Shown: in pieces, positions 1 through 56,618 of the stretch
How positions within the stretch are numbered: position 1 is the first letter of the stretch
Layout: the number at the start of each line of letters is the position of its first letter
Source of the DNA: Cristatella mucedo
Lineage: Eukaryota > Bryozoa > Phylactolaemata > Cristatellidae
DNA: 64,000 bases
Assembly (NCBI GenBank): GCA_009760855.2
Contig: WPIO01000012.1
Location: 1,859,001 to 1,923,000 of the forward strand
Reading direction: 5' to 3'
Position numbers and translations under genes: made by a program
The notes under the pieces: model-generated
Databases searched by the model: none
What the model was told of the DNA's origin: nothing
Seen by the model: only the letters and a program-made list of their open reading frames with translations

Positions 1-660
1 GCCAAAGAAAGCTATTATGCCACTACAGCTGACTATGAATATGGCTGCAAGGCTGGTCTTCAAGTCCCAGTGGTTTGAGCACATGCCACCTCTGCTGAAA
101 GAGCTAGGTTGGTTGCCGGTTGAGCAAAGGATACAGAGCAAAGTTCTTACGCTGACCCACAAGGCCCGCCACGGCTTGGCTCCTTCATACCTGGCTGAAC
201 TGCTGCATCAGTTTCAGCCTGTTCGCGCCCTCAGGTCCTGTGTGGACAATATATTAGCTGTTCCATTCCTCCGATTAAAGACCGTTGGCGAGAGAAGCTT
301 TAGCTCTGCAGGTCCTAGACTGTGGAACTCGCTTCCACAATTCTTATGCAATGACAACTACTCTCCAACTGCCGACTATGGCACATCTTTTTCAGCCGTC
401 CTGAACTGCTACTTCTATGCTACTCACTACCTCAACTGCTCTCCTGACTCAGCTATGCTTCCCACTTTCTCTCTGTTGCGTGAGGCGGTCTGTTTGGTAC
501 CGAATGCCTACCGAAAGCCGCTTAGGCTGTGAGTGCGCTATACAAAACTCTCCTGCATTACATCCACATGGTCTTTATGACTTTGTGGAGTTACTGATGG
601 AGACGGAGATACAAGTGGCTATGGTATTGGCATAGAAAGCTGCTTAGGCCATTAGTGTAT
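1..660 (+). mobile_element. LINE-B fragment: reverse transcriptase C-terminal end and 3' tail
   Basis: Translation gives KELGWLPVEQRIQSKV, then GLAPSYLAELL and GERSFSSAGPRLWNSLP, the standard end of CR1/L2-type LINE reverse transcriptases ('LHWLPV..RI..K.....LAP.YL...L'). The bases after about 360 recur at 8740-8990, so they are the family's 3' end. The copy is 5'-truncated or cut by the window edge and is not intact. Confidence 0.75.
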
Positions 661-1387
661 TTGTGAAAATTCTCCCGTGTAACGCCCACTCGGTCCTTAT
701 GTCTGTGGAGCTACCAACGAGATACATGATTACGTCAGCACATCATCATATTGACTGGTGAGCTGTGAGTTTCACTGTCATTGTCATTGTCACCTCAAAG
801 GGCCGTGGCCGGCAGGCAGTAGCCGACCTACCCCCAGGACTCGTCTGCAAATACCATGCCTAGCAGCTAGCTTCAGCCCTCCTGTCATTCTTTGCCCCGT
901 GCAGGATCAAGGTGTGGCATCATTCTTTACTTAATCTTGAGCATACCTGTGGCGAATCTCTACAGCCTCCTATCGAAATCCGAAAGCTGCATGTGCACAG
1001 CACTGAAAGTTAAAAGCATGCTTCAGCTGAGAAGCCTTCGGTAAACTTGACCATAAACTTAACCTGCAGGCACTGCTATATATAGTCTTAGTTCATGCCC
1101 AGCCAGCTATGCTCAGCTTGGCTATACTTCTGCTGCAAGCCCACCACACTTACGGTTTTCCGGATAGGTATGGCTGATCTGATCGGGTTAAGGGTGCTTG
1201 CAGCAGTCAGTTCAGATATTAGCCTGGCAAGTTTGCTCAGCCTAACCATGGCTGCAGTCTTATCAATAGCTTTGCCTGGCTTCGGTTTTCTGGGAGCCAA
1301 CCTTTTCGTTTTATGTCATAGTTCAAGCCAGGTGCTGCCTACACGTCCCCTATACCCATGACTTGCTTGACAAGCAGCTATGTCATA
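661..1387. other. no gene recognised
   Basis: No convincing coding pattern or repeat family is visible. Short open frames on both strands lack family features. The stretch lies upstream of ABCC5 exon 1 and could contain its promoter, but I see no decisive element. Confidence 0.4.
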
Positions 1388-1573
1388 AATAAATAAATAA
1401 ATACTAGCTGATTTAACAGCCTCTTTTGTATAGCGACAGAAGAGCCTTTACGGCCATCACCATCGCTTGCAGTGGCGATAAAGGATCGCCTACCGCAGGA
1501 TTCGAACCCACGACATCGGGACCGAGGTCGTGAAAAGCAACCACCTTACCTAGTGTGCCATCACGGCTCACCA
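1388..1573 (-). mobile_element. tRNA-derived SINE, family S2, minus copy
   Basis: Read on the minus strand it begins GGTGAGCCGTGATGG, continues through a tRNA-like head with the B-box-like string GGGTTCGAATCC, and ends in a body shared with 1633-1805 and a (TAAA)n-like tail (AAATA repeats at 1386-1403). The head is at the high-coordinate end, facing the plus-strand copy about 60 bases away. Confidence 0.75.
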
Positions 1574-1632
1574 ATCACTGTAGGAGGCTGCGTGCACCCC
1601 CATTCCCACCTCCAGCGGACTTGAAGAGAGCG

Positions 1633-1805
1633 CTTGGTGAGCCGTATTGGCTCACTAGGTAAGGTGGTTGCTTTTCACAACCTCTGCCCCGAGGTTGCAG
1701 GTTCGAATCCTGTGGTGGGCAATCCTTTATTGCCACTGCAAGCGGTGGCGATAGCCTTCAAGGCTGTTCTGTCGCTATGCAAAAGAGGTGTTGAATCAGC
1801 CATTT
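1633..1805 (+). mobile_element. tRNA-derived SINE, family S2, plus copy
   Basis: The copy starts TGGTGAGCCGTATTGGCTCA and has an exact RNA polymerase III B box (GGTTCGAATCC) near 1700. The body then reads GGCGATAGCCTTCAAGGC. It is oriented head-to-head with the copy at 1388-1573. Related pieces lie at 18150, 40690, 41490 and 44660. Confidence 0.78.
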
Positions 1806-2033
1806 TTTTGTCGGCTACCCGCTCTGCTGAAGCTCTGTCTGCCTTTTCGGTTGCCGCTGCCGCCGTCTCAGACGCAGCTGTGGGGCTCGCAGAGCAGCAT
1901 CGATACCCAGGCTTGCTTGCACGTCACTTTGTCTCGGCTTTGGTTTTGGCTCTCACTCCAACAAGCTGGATTGCCAGCTTCGTCGACCTTCACCTTGTAT
2001 CACGCGTCCCTCACGCTGATTCTTTGTTTGTAG

Positions 2034-48799
<46,766 letters not shown>

Positions 48800-49449
48800 G
48801 TGGGCAGCTGCTTCGGTGGCCGCCTTTTAGCTTCCCGCCAGCTGCTGTGCTCAGGGTTCGGCTCGCTCGGAGCCGTTAGTCGGCAGCCTCGAGAATTGCC
48901 CGCGACGTGTTGTGCAACGGCCGCCGATACACGGGGCAAAATGCCCGACCAGAATGGAAGGAATGCCCCATCAGAAATCACCTATATTTTCAGACTTGGC
49001 GTAGCAACCGTTGCATCGGTCCGTTTATATCGTTGCCTGAATTGACACACTAAACTAACGGCTATATACCTAGCCTCACTGGTTTAGATCTCAACAAAAA
49101 GTAGATAGAGCTGGTTTATCTTTCCTCCAGCTGTTCCTGATGTTACTTCTGTAACATGATATAGATATGACCGTAACTTTTGTTTTCATTATGGTATTTA
49201 GAAAAATAACTATTTTCTGATCCCCAGCGTATATGCCAACTTAGAGAATGAAGACGATCGGTCTCTGCATAGTTGTCAGGCTCCGACACGATATGACCGT
49301 ACCACTGACCTGCCATATCTGCAGTCTGGCCTATTTTGTCTTCGTGTATCACCCAGGTTTAACCATGTATGTCATTTTCGCCATAGCTTCTGGAATTCGA
49401 CACTCCTGCTCATCTTCTTGCCAGAGAAGACTCTTACTTCGGCCGCCTG
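48800..49449. other. sequence after the last exon found
   Basis: The exon 28 frame continues to a stop at 49045. No match to the C-terminal ABCC5 segment and no clear polyadenylation context is seen. Confidence 0.35.
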
Positions 49450-49625
49450 GTGGCCACACAGAAGTCGCACACTGGCCTTTAAATGGCTGCCTTCACGTGC
49501 TGATGTGGCAGCCACACAGGAGTCGCTCACTGGCCTTTAAATGGCTGCCTTCACGTGCTGATGTGGCAGCCACACAGGAGTCGCTCACTGGCTTTTAAAT
49601 GGTGCCTGCTGCCGCCTCGTGCTGA
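49450..49625. repeat. 58-bp tandem repeat, three units
   Basis: Units start GTGGCCACACAGAAGTCGCA or GTGGCAGCCACACAGGAGTC and share CTTTAAATGGCTGCCTTCAC. The second and third begin almost identically; the third decays towards its end. Confidence 0.92.
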
Positions 49626-50196
49626 TGCAGCGCCGTTGCATCGTGTGTGCTACACTTTCAAGTTCCTCCAGTTCCATCAACGTCAGCTTCGAGCACGAAG
49701 TGAGCTTACTAACATTAGAGCTTCAATATACAGTGCATTTGGTCAATATTTGACCCACATATTCCGTGTGCCCCATATCAAATACTCTTTTTAATTTTAA
49801 ACAGGATCCTATTGAGGTTTCCTGATGAGATAGGTTTTATGAAAAATTGCAATGCACCATTTTTACTGTAGGCCTTATTGTACAAGCCTTGCTCACTGCA
49901 TTTTGGAAGGCCGTGTTGAATTGTAAAAGTCAATGATTACTTTCTTATAACTTGGGTCGTATACACGAATAAGTTACTTTGTGTGAGCTTGTTAATATGT
50001 GCAAGCAAGTGCAGCCTGCTGAAGACTTTTTGGCCCGATGCAGATGACGAGCACAACCCGAACTCGGATTTCTGGTGGAGATGTGTATTCTTCACAAGTT
50101 GATTGAATGAAGGTCTGGTCGTTCGATACGTTTTCGACTTAGCCTATATTCTAGTAATTGCACTATGATCCAGCAATATGACCCGCGGAGGAACAG

Positions 50197-50560
50197 CTAA
50201 TTATTCTGCCGATAAATAAAACCACTTCTCTCCAAAAGTCGATGCCTCTCCGTTTGCCTGCTAATTTTGGTCACCGAAGCGACTTCCGGTAACCGAAAAA
50301 AAAGCTTTGCCAAGCTTGCCTTCGATTCGCCGTCAGTGCAGTCATGTTCGGCAGAGGGATTCGAAGCCCGACGTCTTGCTTCGGTGGACTTCGGCGGCGG
50401 CGAATACTTAACCGAAGTATACCCGACACAGCTTTCCCCCATTCCAAGTGCACGAGCAATCTTACTGTTGCTCCAGCACTGTTTGTGAAGTACCAATTGA
50501 TTACTAAATTCGCTTTGCTCTTTAGTCTTCGGCCGCCTTGCCGCTTGAAAGAAAGAAAGG
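50197..50560 (-). pseudogene. possible helix-turn-helix transposase or DNA-binding fragment
   Basis: Minus-strand reading gives RPKTKEQSEF, then CWSNSKIARALGMGESCVGY. The spacing 'G.S...IAR.LG.....V..' resembles the homeodomain-like helix-turn-helix at the start of many DNA transposases. The later part (LPEVASVTKISRQTERHRLL) is not recognised. No catalytic domain follows, so it is at most a fragment and may be chance. Confidence 0.3.
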
Positions 50561-51775
50561 GGGGCAGAAAAACACCCTCAAGTCGTTTGCATCTTCCGTT
50601 GGCTCACACTGAAATATATCTCACGTTATTCTTCTTCGATGCTCAGTTCTGAAAAGGCACCGACATTTTAAGAATCTCAGGTGTGTGGCTTGTGATTGGT
50701 CGATTTTTTCATTTCCGAATGCATATCGCAATTCTCCTATATAGTTTCCATTTTCGAGTACCTCGAGAGCTGTTAAGCTGCTTTGAACCCCAAGAACTTA
50801 GGAATACGGCTCCTTCCGAGGTTCATACGTACTATTGGCCCCCGAGTGGTAGGCGTTTCATCCCGCACTGACGCTATGCTACCATTGGAGAAGTGGGAGG
50901 TTCAACGAATTCGGCCGACGATCGTGCAGCAGGAAGGCTAACGGCGAGGCTGCAGCAGCCATCAACGGTGTGTAGCGGCGTGAGTTTGCCCCGTCACAAG
51001 AATCTCGTTTTTTTATAATTTTGGGCAGCATATTGGAGCTGTAGATATAAGGGGAGCTAGTTCCCGGCGAGAAAACATTTCCGACGACAACGAATTCGTT
51101 TTGGAAGCGCGGTCAAGTAGTCACGAAACATGTATAAGCCATCGTCCCGTCCGTACGTTTTGACATTTACACACACGTATTATTCGGAGAGCTTCCAAGG
51201 ACTTAAAAAATTATTTAAAAAATTTAGTAATCCTAACTTAATGTTGCAATAAGGGCTTGTCCAAACGAAGTACATGAGGATGCTTATCTCTGTCTATGCA
51301 CCGTTTAGTTTGACCCGATGAGAAATACTTAAGATTACGTGCTGTTTTAGAGGTTACCTGATTGCCGAGCTTATTATTCAGATTGCCAGAGCAAGTCCAA
51401 CTAAGTAAGCTAGTCACTAGCTGTTACCATTTAGGGTTTGTATATGCTTCCTTTGCATCGATTTTTATTGTATTTTACGTATGGTTTCGCTAAATGTATT
51501 TTAAGTTTCATCGGGAAATGCATTACTCGCGGTTGCTATTGCCTGTTCAAGTCTTACTGGATTTTAATAATAATAAGTCCTTTTCATAACACACTACTAC
51601 CAAACTTTTCCCAACTCGCTGCAAGAGAAGCAGTAACCCTGGAATAATGAAATTCAAGTTATCCTTATGATGCAAACGTACAAAAGCACGCAGAAAGACT
51701 GTGAAAGCCAACGGCAGAACCGGAACTTTTGTAAAGGCATGAGACCGGCAAGTTATGAAATATTACAGGTGTTTA
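50561..51775. other. no gene recognised
   Basis: Host-like sequence with no family match on either strand. Confidence 0.4.
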
Positions 51776-52330
51776 TTTGACACTCACTCAGTGGTTGCTC
51801 TGTGAGGCGGTAAGTAGGTCATAATCTCGTAGTCGGGGAAGCTCGAGGCGTATGTATAGGGGCGGTACAGGTCGCTGCCCTGCTCAAGAGGGGCAACGAC
51901 CCCCACCACCTACACTTGGCGCTCTGCCAATGCTCAGACGACCAGCTAGTATGACCCCTCGTTAGTGGTGTGCACTGAATGCACTTGGAACAGATGCATT
52001 GCAAGCATGCTGGGCTTTAGGGAAGGAGCAGGTGCTTTAGCAGGAGTCTCTAGCTGAGACTTAAATGATGCAGTGTCAACAAAGGTGGAAACGGAATCCG
52101 GAGTCGAGTTCCAAACTTTTTGTGCGTCAAGACTGAAAGAAAGCACGATCACGCAAGATGTCGGTATAGTATGAGGAATGGCAAGGCGACAGGAAGCCGC
52201 AGAGCGAGCGTGCGTTACCAGAGTACAGCGGAGCAAGCATGTCGAATCGGTAGGCTGGTACGACCGACCGCGTGAAGTGACCTAGAGGTCAGAGAAAAAG
52301 AGTGACAGTCAAGGCTCAATAAGGAGCTAG
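51776..52330 (-). mobile_element. LINE C-terminal remnant (third family)
   Basis: The minus-strand frame LSFSLDAQKVWNSTPDSVST, then FKSQLETPA, parallels the 'AF...AP..WNSLP..VR......FK..LKT' end of CR1/L2-type LINEs but differs from LINE-A and LINE-B. Confidence 0.55.
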
Positions 52331-52959
52331 CGACGCTCAGAGAGACGCGGTGTTATTAGGCAGCCACACACACCCCGCTGATGGCAGGCAGGGCGAGCGG
52401 CCTGCGTTTCGCACCGGTAGCAGAAGATTAAGGGTTCAAGCCAGTAGAACATAATTAAAGGAGTTGACCATCTCCCATCGGAAGCGATCAGGAAATATGC
52501 ACACGTCCACAGCACGCAGGCCACTTAGTCGGCTTCATGCAGTTAATACTTTGTCTTGGAGCATTAAGCCGAAATTAAATGAACACTCTACCTGGACCTA
52601 CCGCTGCCGTCGGTCGGCAAACGCTGCACACACTCGCCGAAGCCTCGGTACTTCCGGTCGGTCGCCCGCAGGCAGCGTCTTTAATTCCGGCTGTTGAATT
52701 TCCGTTCCCTTGAAATCAAGAGGCTACTTAGCTACAATCAGGTTGTCCAGGAGAAGCTAGTTGAATTTCTGCTGGCCCAGGCGTGTATGGCACCATGCTT
52801 TGGTGGCCGTGTGTCTGAGACCACCCACTCGGATTCTCATTCTTTCAGTCCAGGCGGTCTGACAAGGTGGGTTGCAGCATTGCTGCTGTTGTTCCTGAAT
52901 CTCGTGGCTGTAGTGGCGGCAGTTTTTGCACGAACCAGTGACAGAATCACTTGCTAGCA

Positions 52960-53620
52960 GGTCCCCATCAAAGACCATGCTGCTCAGAGTTGTGATCTAC
53001 AGACCTGGCAGTCTAAACTTAATGATGGAAAAATTGTCGGACTTGCTCAATAAAATATTCGTACGTGACAGGTCGTTATTGATTGTAGGTGACTTCGAAG
53101 TTCACGCTAACAATCCTAGCAACAGTCAAGTCTGCTAATTTCTCGACTAGAAAACTTCGGTTTAGTTAAAACTATTAATCGTGGCACTCATATCAGTGGC
53201 CACATCCTCGATCTCTATCACTGTTTGAACCACTAACCTTGTTGTGTGTCCGCTGATCATCTCAGATCAGTACTTAGTTTTGTTTACGCTTTTTATTTGG
53301 TTGTACGTGCAGGGTAATGTTGAGTTTGTCTAGCGACGCAACTTGATAAGCATTGATGCAGAGAATTTTTTTTTTAATTACTCTTTGATGCCTTCTTGAT
53401 CTGCACTCAGACTTGGCCGACAGCCTCGATAGCTTCAATGATGCAGTGGACGTGAAACTTGACGAGCATGCTCTCGTACAGTCTGTCTTCTCCATATACA
53501 GAGTCGTGGAGATTCTTTTCAATTTACCAAAAAGCTTCAAAAGATGTGCCGTGTTAAGCACAGGTTGGAGCACTGATTTAAGAAGTGTTGGTCTGACTAG
53601 GATATAGCCAATTTAAATGA
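52960..53620 (+). mobile_element. LINE fragment: APE-type endonuclease end and following spacer
   Basis: LLRVVIYRPGSLNLMMEKLS, then SLLIVGDFEVHANNPSNS, is the C-terminal part of an apurinic-like endonuclease ('VVYRPP...LIVGDFN.H...'). DSLDSFNDAVDVKLDEHA at 53418 fits the spacer before the reverse transcriptase. Frames are broken. It ends about 260 bases before the virus-derived block. Confidence 0.7.
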
Positions 53621-53888
53621 CTTCATTCATGTCTACACCAGGAAGCTTGAAAAAGTAAAGGGTTCGTATAGGTCAGACAAAACCGAGCTAGGAGTGATAG
53701 GGTTGAGGCTTGCGTCAGGTCAGCCTGCTAGTTGATCGGTGGACTCCAAGCTCGTTCAGTTGCAGGCCGAGAGCTGGAATGCCGGCGGTAGCTTTGTCTG
53801 TATAGAGAAGTACGGTTGTGCGGCCGATGGCCGGTACTAAATGGCTACCTTTAGAAAGTATAGAAAAAAGAGCTCGTCTCCTAAGACC

Positions 53889-54489
53889 CTATAGTTTTAC
53901 CTTTTCTTTTTTTATCGCTTTTACTGGTTCTTCACCAATCATTCTTGTAACACTATTATTTAGATATTCGATGATCTTTGGTAAATTATCAATCCACTCT
54001 TTATTTCTAGTATAATCTCCTTTATTAATACTTTCTAATTCTTTTTCATACTGAGCAATGAATGCTCTTTCAGCAACTGTTCTATTCATTCTTTCAACTA
54101 ATGCAACAATCTTTTTACTAGTTCCTTCAATAATTTGTGTTTCATGTTTTTTCATTTCTTTAGCAAACTCTACTTTAAACTCTGACCCAGGATCTACAGT
54201 CATTTTCTTTGGCCATTTCAAAGGACCTTTACTGTAGATATCTATCATTGCTTTTGTTACTTCTTTAGAAGACTTTGTTTTAAGAGGTCTTGATTCTTTA
54301 TATCTACTAGCAACATCAAAAACACTCAGAGCATATTTATTTCCAGAATCATTAGGCATATACAGAATGTCTGCTTGGTGACTTTTATTAGGCTCAACAA
54401 TATTAAAGAAACCTTGTGGAATTTTTTTAGGTCTTGGTTTGAATACTTGGCTTATATCTAAGTTAGGATTGAATTTAACTTCTTTTTTC
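53889..54489 (-). pseudogene. retroviral-type (rve) integrase of the viral element, 5' end degraded
   Basis: This enzyme joins element DNA to the host chromosome. The frame shows NKSHQADILYMP (first catalytic D), VFDVASRYKESRP, MTVDPGSEF (second D) and VERMNRTVAER (glutamate, about 33 residues later), the D,D-E set of the rve fold. An ATG sits at 54359, but the core begins upstream near 54480 in the same frame with no ATG and a TGA just before, so the start is lost or uses a distant exon. It ends at KKEKVKL with TAG and no C-terminal chromodomain is seen. It is the outermost gene, as in Polintons. Confidence 0.85.
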
Positions 54490-54514
54490 TTTCATTTAGA
54501 GTTAAAAACGACAT

Positions 54515-54523
54515 CTATAGAGA
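54515..54523 (+). promoter_or_regulatory. CTATAGAGA box before the plus-strand Cys-rich gene
   Basis: CTATAGAGA directly precedes the ATG at 54524, matching the minus-strand boxes although the gene is on the other strand. Confidence 0.45.
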
Positions 54524-54990
54524 ATGGAAATATTTTGTGATATATGCTTAAGCACGTTTAGTGAAGTTGAATACCTTGAAACAGGTCATCCATATTGTAA
54601 ACCAAAAAGAAAAAGACCAAAACAGGAATATTAAATACGTTGTTGTATCTGTGATACAGATATGGAAGAAACTGAATTTGATTCTAACCTTTTTCGTAAC
54701 AACCACTGTATAATGTTACTGCAACATAAATTCTAATTATTATAAAAAAGAAAAACCAACTAGACTATATTCATTGGTTAAGAAACACTTAAAAAAACAA
54801 TTTTGTTCTACTTCTTTACATAATTGTTTAGATCATGAAGCCATCTCTTCCATTTCTAAATTATTTCCGGTTGTTAAAGGTAAGCATAAAGCAACAAAGT
54901 TAAAAGAGTTAATAGTTTTAACAGTTCATTTATACTTTTCAGGTGGGTACATAACTAATGGGTTTACCTTTAATTTTCCTGTACTATCAA
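54524..54990 (+). pseudogene. small Cys-rich (zinc-finger-like) gene, frameshifted
   Basis: A plus-strand frame starts at 54524 with MEIFCDICLS and a basic end (KPKRKRPKQ), stopping at 54634. One frame over, RCCICDTDMEE and NNHC follow at 54652-54715. A third open piece (VKKHLKKQF...LKELIVLTV) runs from 54774. Cys-x2-Cys pairs suggest zinc binding. CTATAGAGA directly before the ATG matches the box before other viral genes, supporting this start. Function unknown; it overlaps the 3' end of the fibre gene on the other strand. Confidence 0.45.
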
Positions 54991-55790
54991 CGAAGTAATA
55001 CTCTGTCGGTAACCTAGAAAAATATACATAATACTTTAAATTAACACCAGTTGTTGAAGTATTTATAGCTCTTACATCACCAGATACTACCGCCGTATCG
55101 GTATTGGGTTTTAGAAATACACAATTAGATGCTCTAACAACCATTACGTTCAGGATCATTATAGGTGGAGACATTTTATTTGTCCATGAGTAAGTGGTTG
55201 ATAGATTTAAAACTGAGTTTAATGCTTTAGGGTCCATTGAGATTGAGATTACTTCAGTTTTTTTAAGCGTTTTATCTACATAATTCTTTGTTGCAACATC
55301 CAAAAGATTTACAGGCTCTGCAAAGTTTGTTATTGAATACCCACATATTGATATTTGTTGTTGAATGAAACCCCTTCAGTAATACATCTCTTTTCATTCC
55401 TCCATACGTAACACAATAGTCATCGTGTAAGACTACTGGATTGGCGTTTTCTGAATTCCAATAAGTAGATGTTATGGCTTTACCATTCATATCTAGATCT
55501 CCTAGTATTGTATCACCCGTCTTCTTAACATAATTATTTACTTGACTAATATTTACACCATCGGTAGGGTTAACACCTACTCCAAGATTTGTAATACGTT
55601 TACCTCCAAGATTCATTGTTATTCCTGTATAAACGACAAAGTTTGCATCGGCATAGGCTTTTGTAACAGCGTCACAGTCATTTACAGGATCAGCTAAATT
55701 AATAATTCTATTACCATTCGCATCAAGATCGGAAAGAATGAATCCATTATTCTTTGATACATAGTCCTCGGTGTGACACTTTTTGTTCAT
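54926..55790 (-). pseudogene. fibre-like virion attachment protein, one frameshift
   Basis: The N-terminal half (55790-55290) has repeated units of the form 'DLD.NG..I.NL..P...DAVTK.Y', e.g. LDANGNRIINLADPVND and LDMNGKAITST, the style of phage tail-fibre shaft repeats. The C-terminal half (55303-54926) lies one frame over (ATKNYVDKTLKK, then a beta-rich domain ending PPEKYK). The frames switch near 55290-55303. The role in binding host cells is inferred from repeat style only. Confidence 0.6.
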
Positions 55791-55799
55791 CTATATAAT
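55791..55799 (-). promoter_or_regulatory. ATATAG box before the fibre gene
   Basis: The minus strand reads AATTATATAG directly before the ATG. Confidence 0.5.
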
Positions 55800-56612
55800 T
55801 ATTTATTAATATTTTAGATCTTTCCAACACTTCTTTAACCACTAGAATAATTCTTACAAATCTAAACTGATCTTCTTCTTCTACTACTTGTATCTCTACT
55901 TTTTTATATAATATTTTATATCATAACCAAAAGTTTTTTTATTGTAAAAACAACCATATTCAGAAATTATATCGAATTCAAATTCAAAGTACTTCTCATC
56001 TTTAAGTAAAAACATAAAAAGAGGTTCACGTATTGGTATATCATATTCATAAGTTGTTGGAATTCTGACTGTTTCTGCAGCAACATAGTCTTTAGGTACA
56101 TCATAGCAATTCAAACCTGAAACGAATATTTCAAATTCACTATAAAAACATCTGCCAAGCTTTAACACATGTAAACCAAGTAGACACTCCGCAAGATATT
56201 GTTTTGGTATAAAGTCTTCAACTATATTACGACTCCATAAACATTTTATTTCTATTAGAGTGTCTTCATCTATAATTCCATCTGGAGAATAAAGATAAAC
56301 TCCGTCACTAGTAAAACATCCATTTGAATTCTTAATACTTCTATTCAACTTCATCTCTAGAAATTTAGCTGCTATTGGCTCGAATACTTTTCCAAACATC
56401 ATCTGAGGAAATCTCATAGGTTGAGAGTTAGCAATTTTTTTTAGTTTTCTATTTGAAATTAATTAAATGTCACAATCAATTTGAGATCCAAATGTCATAT
56501 CATTTCCTAAAACCGAATACACTTCCGATCCTCCAATATTTAACTTCATAGCCTTCTTCCACTCATCAGACCCCTGAATACAATTTGTTTTTGCATTATA
56601 TCTATTAATCTT
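55800..56612 (-). pseudogene. YqaJ-type viral recombinase/exonuclease, interrupted
   Basis: The core at 56417-55896 shows FGKVFEPIAAKFLE and SPDGIIDEDTLIEIKC, the PD-(D/E)xK nuclease pattern D-x(n)-ExK, then KQYLAECLLGL. This is typical of lambda-exonuclease-like YqaJ proteins that process DNA ends in recombination. Upstream in the same frame (to about 56612) lies the usual N-terminal element GSDEWKKAMKLNIGGSEVYS, separated by an in-frame TAA at about 56465. No ATG precedes it. After KYYIKK an adjacent frame carries a plausible C-terminal helix (to about 55800), suggesting a frameshift in an A run. Confidence 0.72.
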
Positions 56613-56618
56613 AATTTA

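Noticed and set aside
50683-50871. Open frame with VPRELLSCFEPQELRN considered as the missing last ABCC5 exon
   Set aside because: It does not match the 'VVEFD.P..LL' pattern expected after DEGQ and lacks a convincing acceptor in phase.
53889-54489. Integrase as part of an LTR retrotransposon
   Set aside because: No reverse transcriptase, RNase H, protease or LTR is nearby, while capsid and packaging ATPase genes are.
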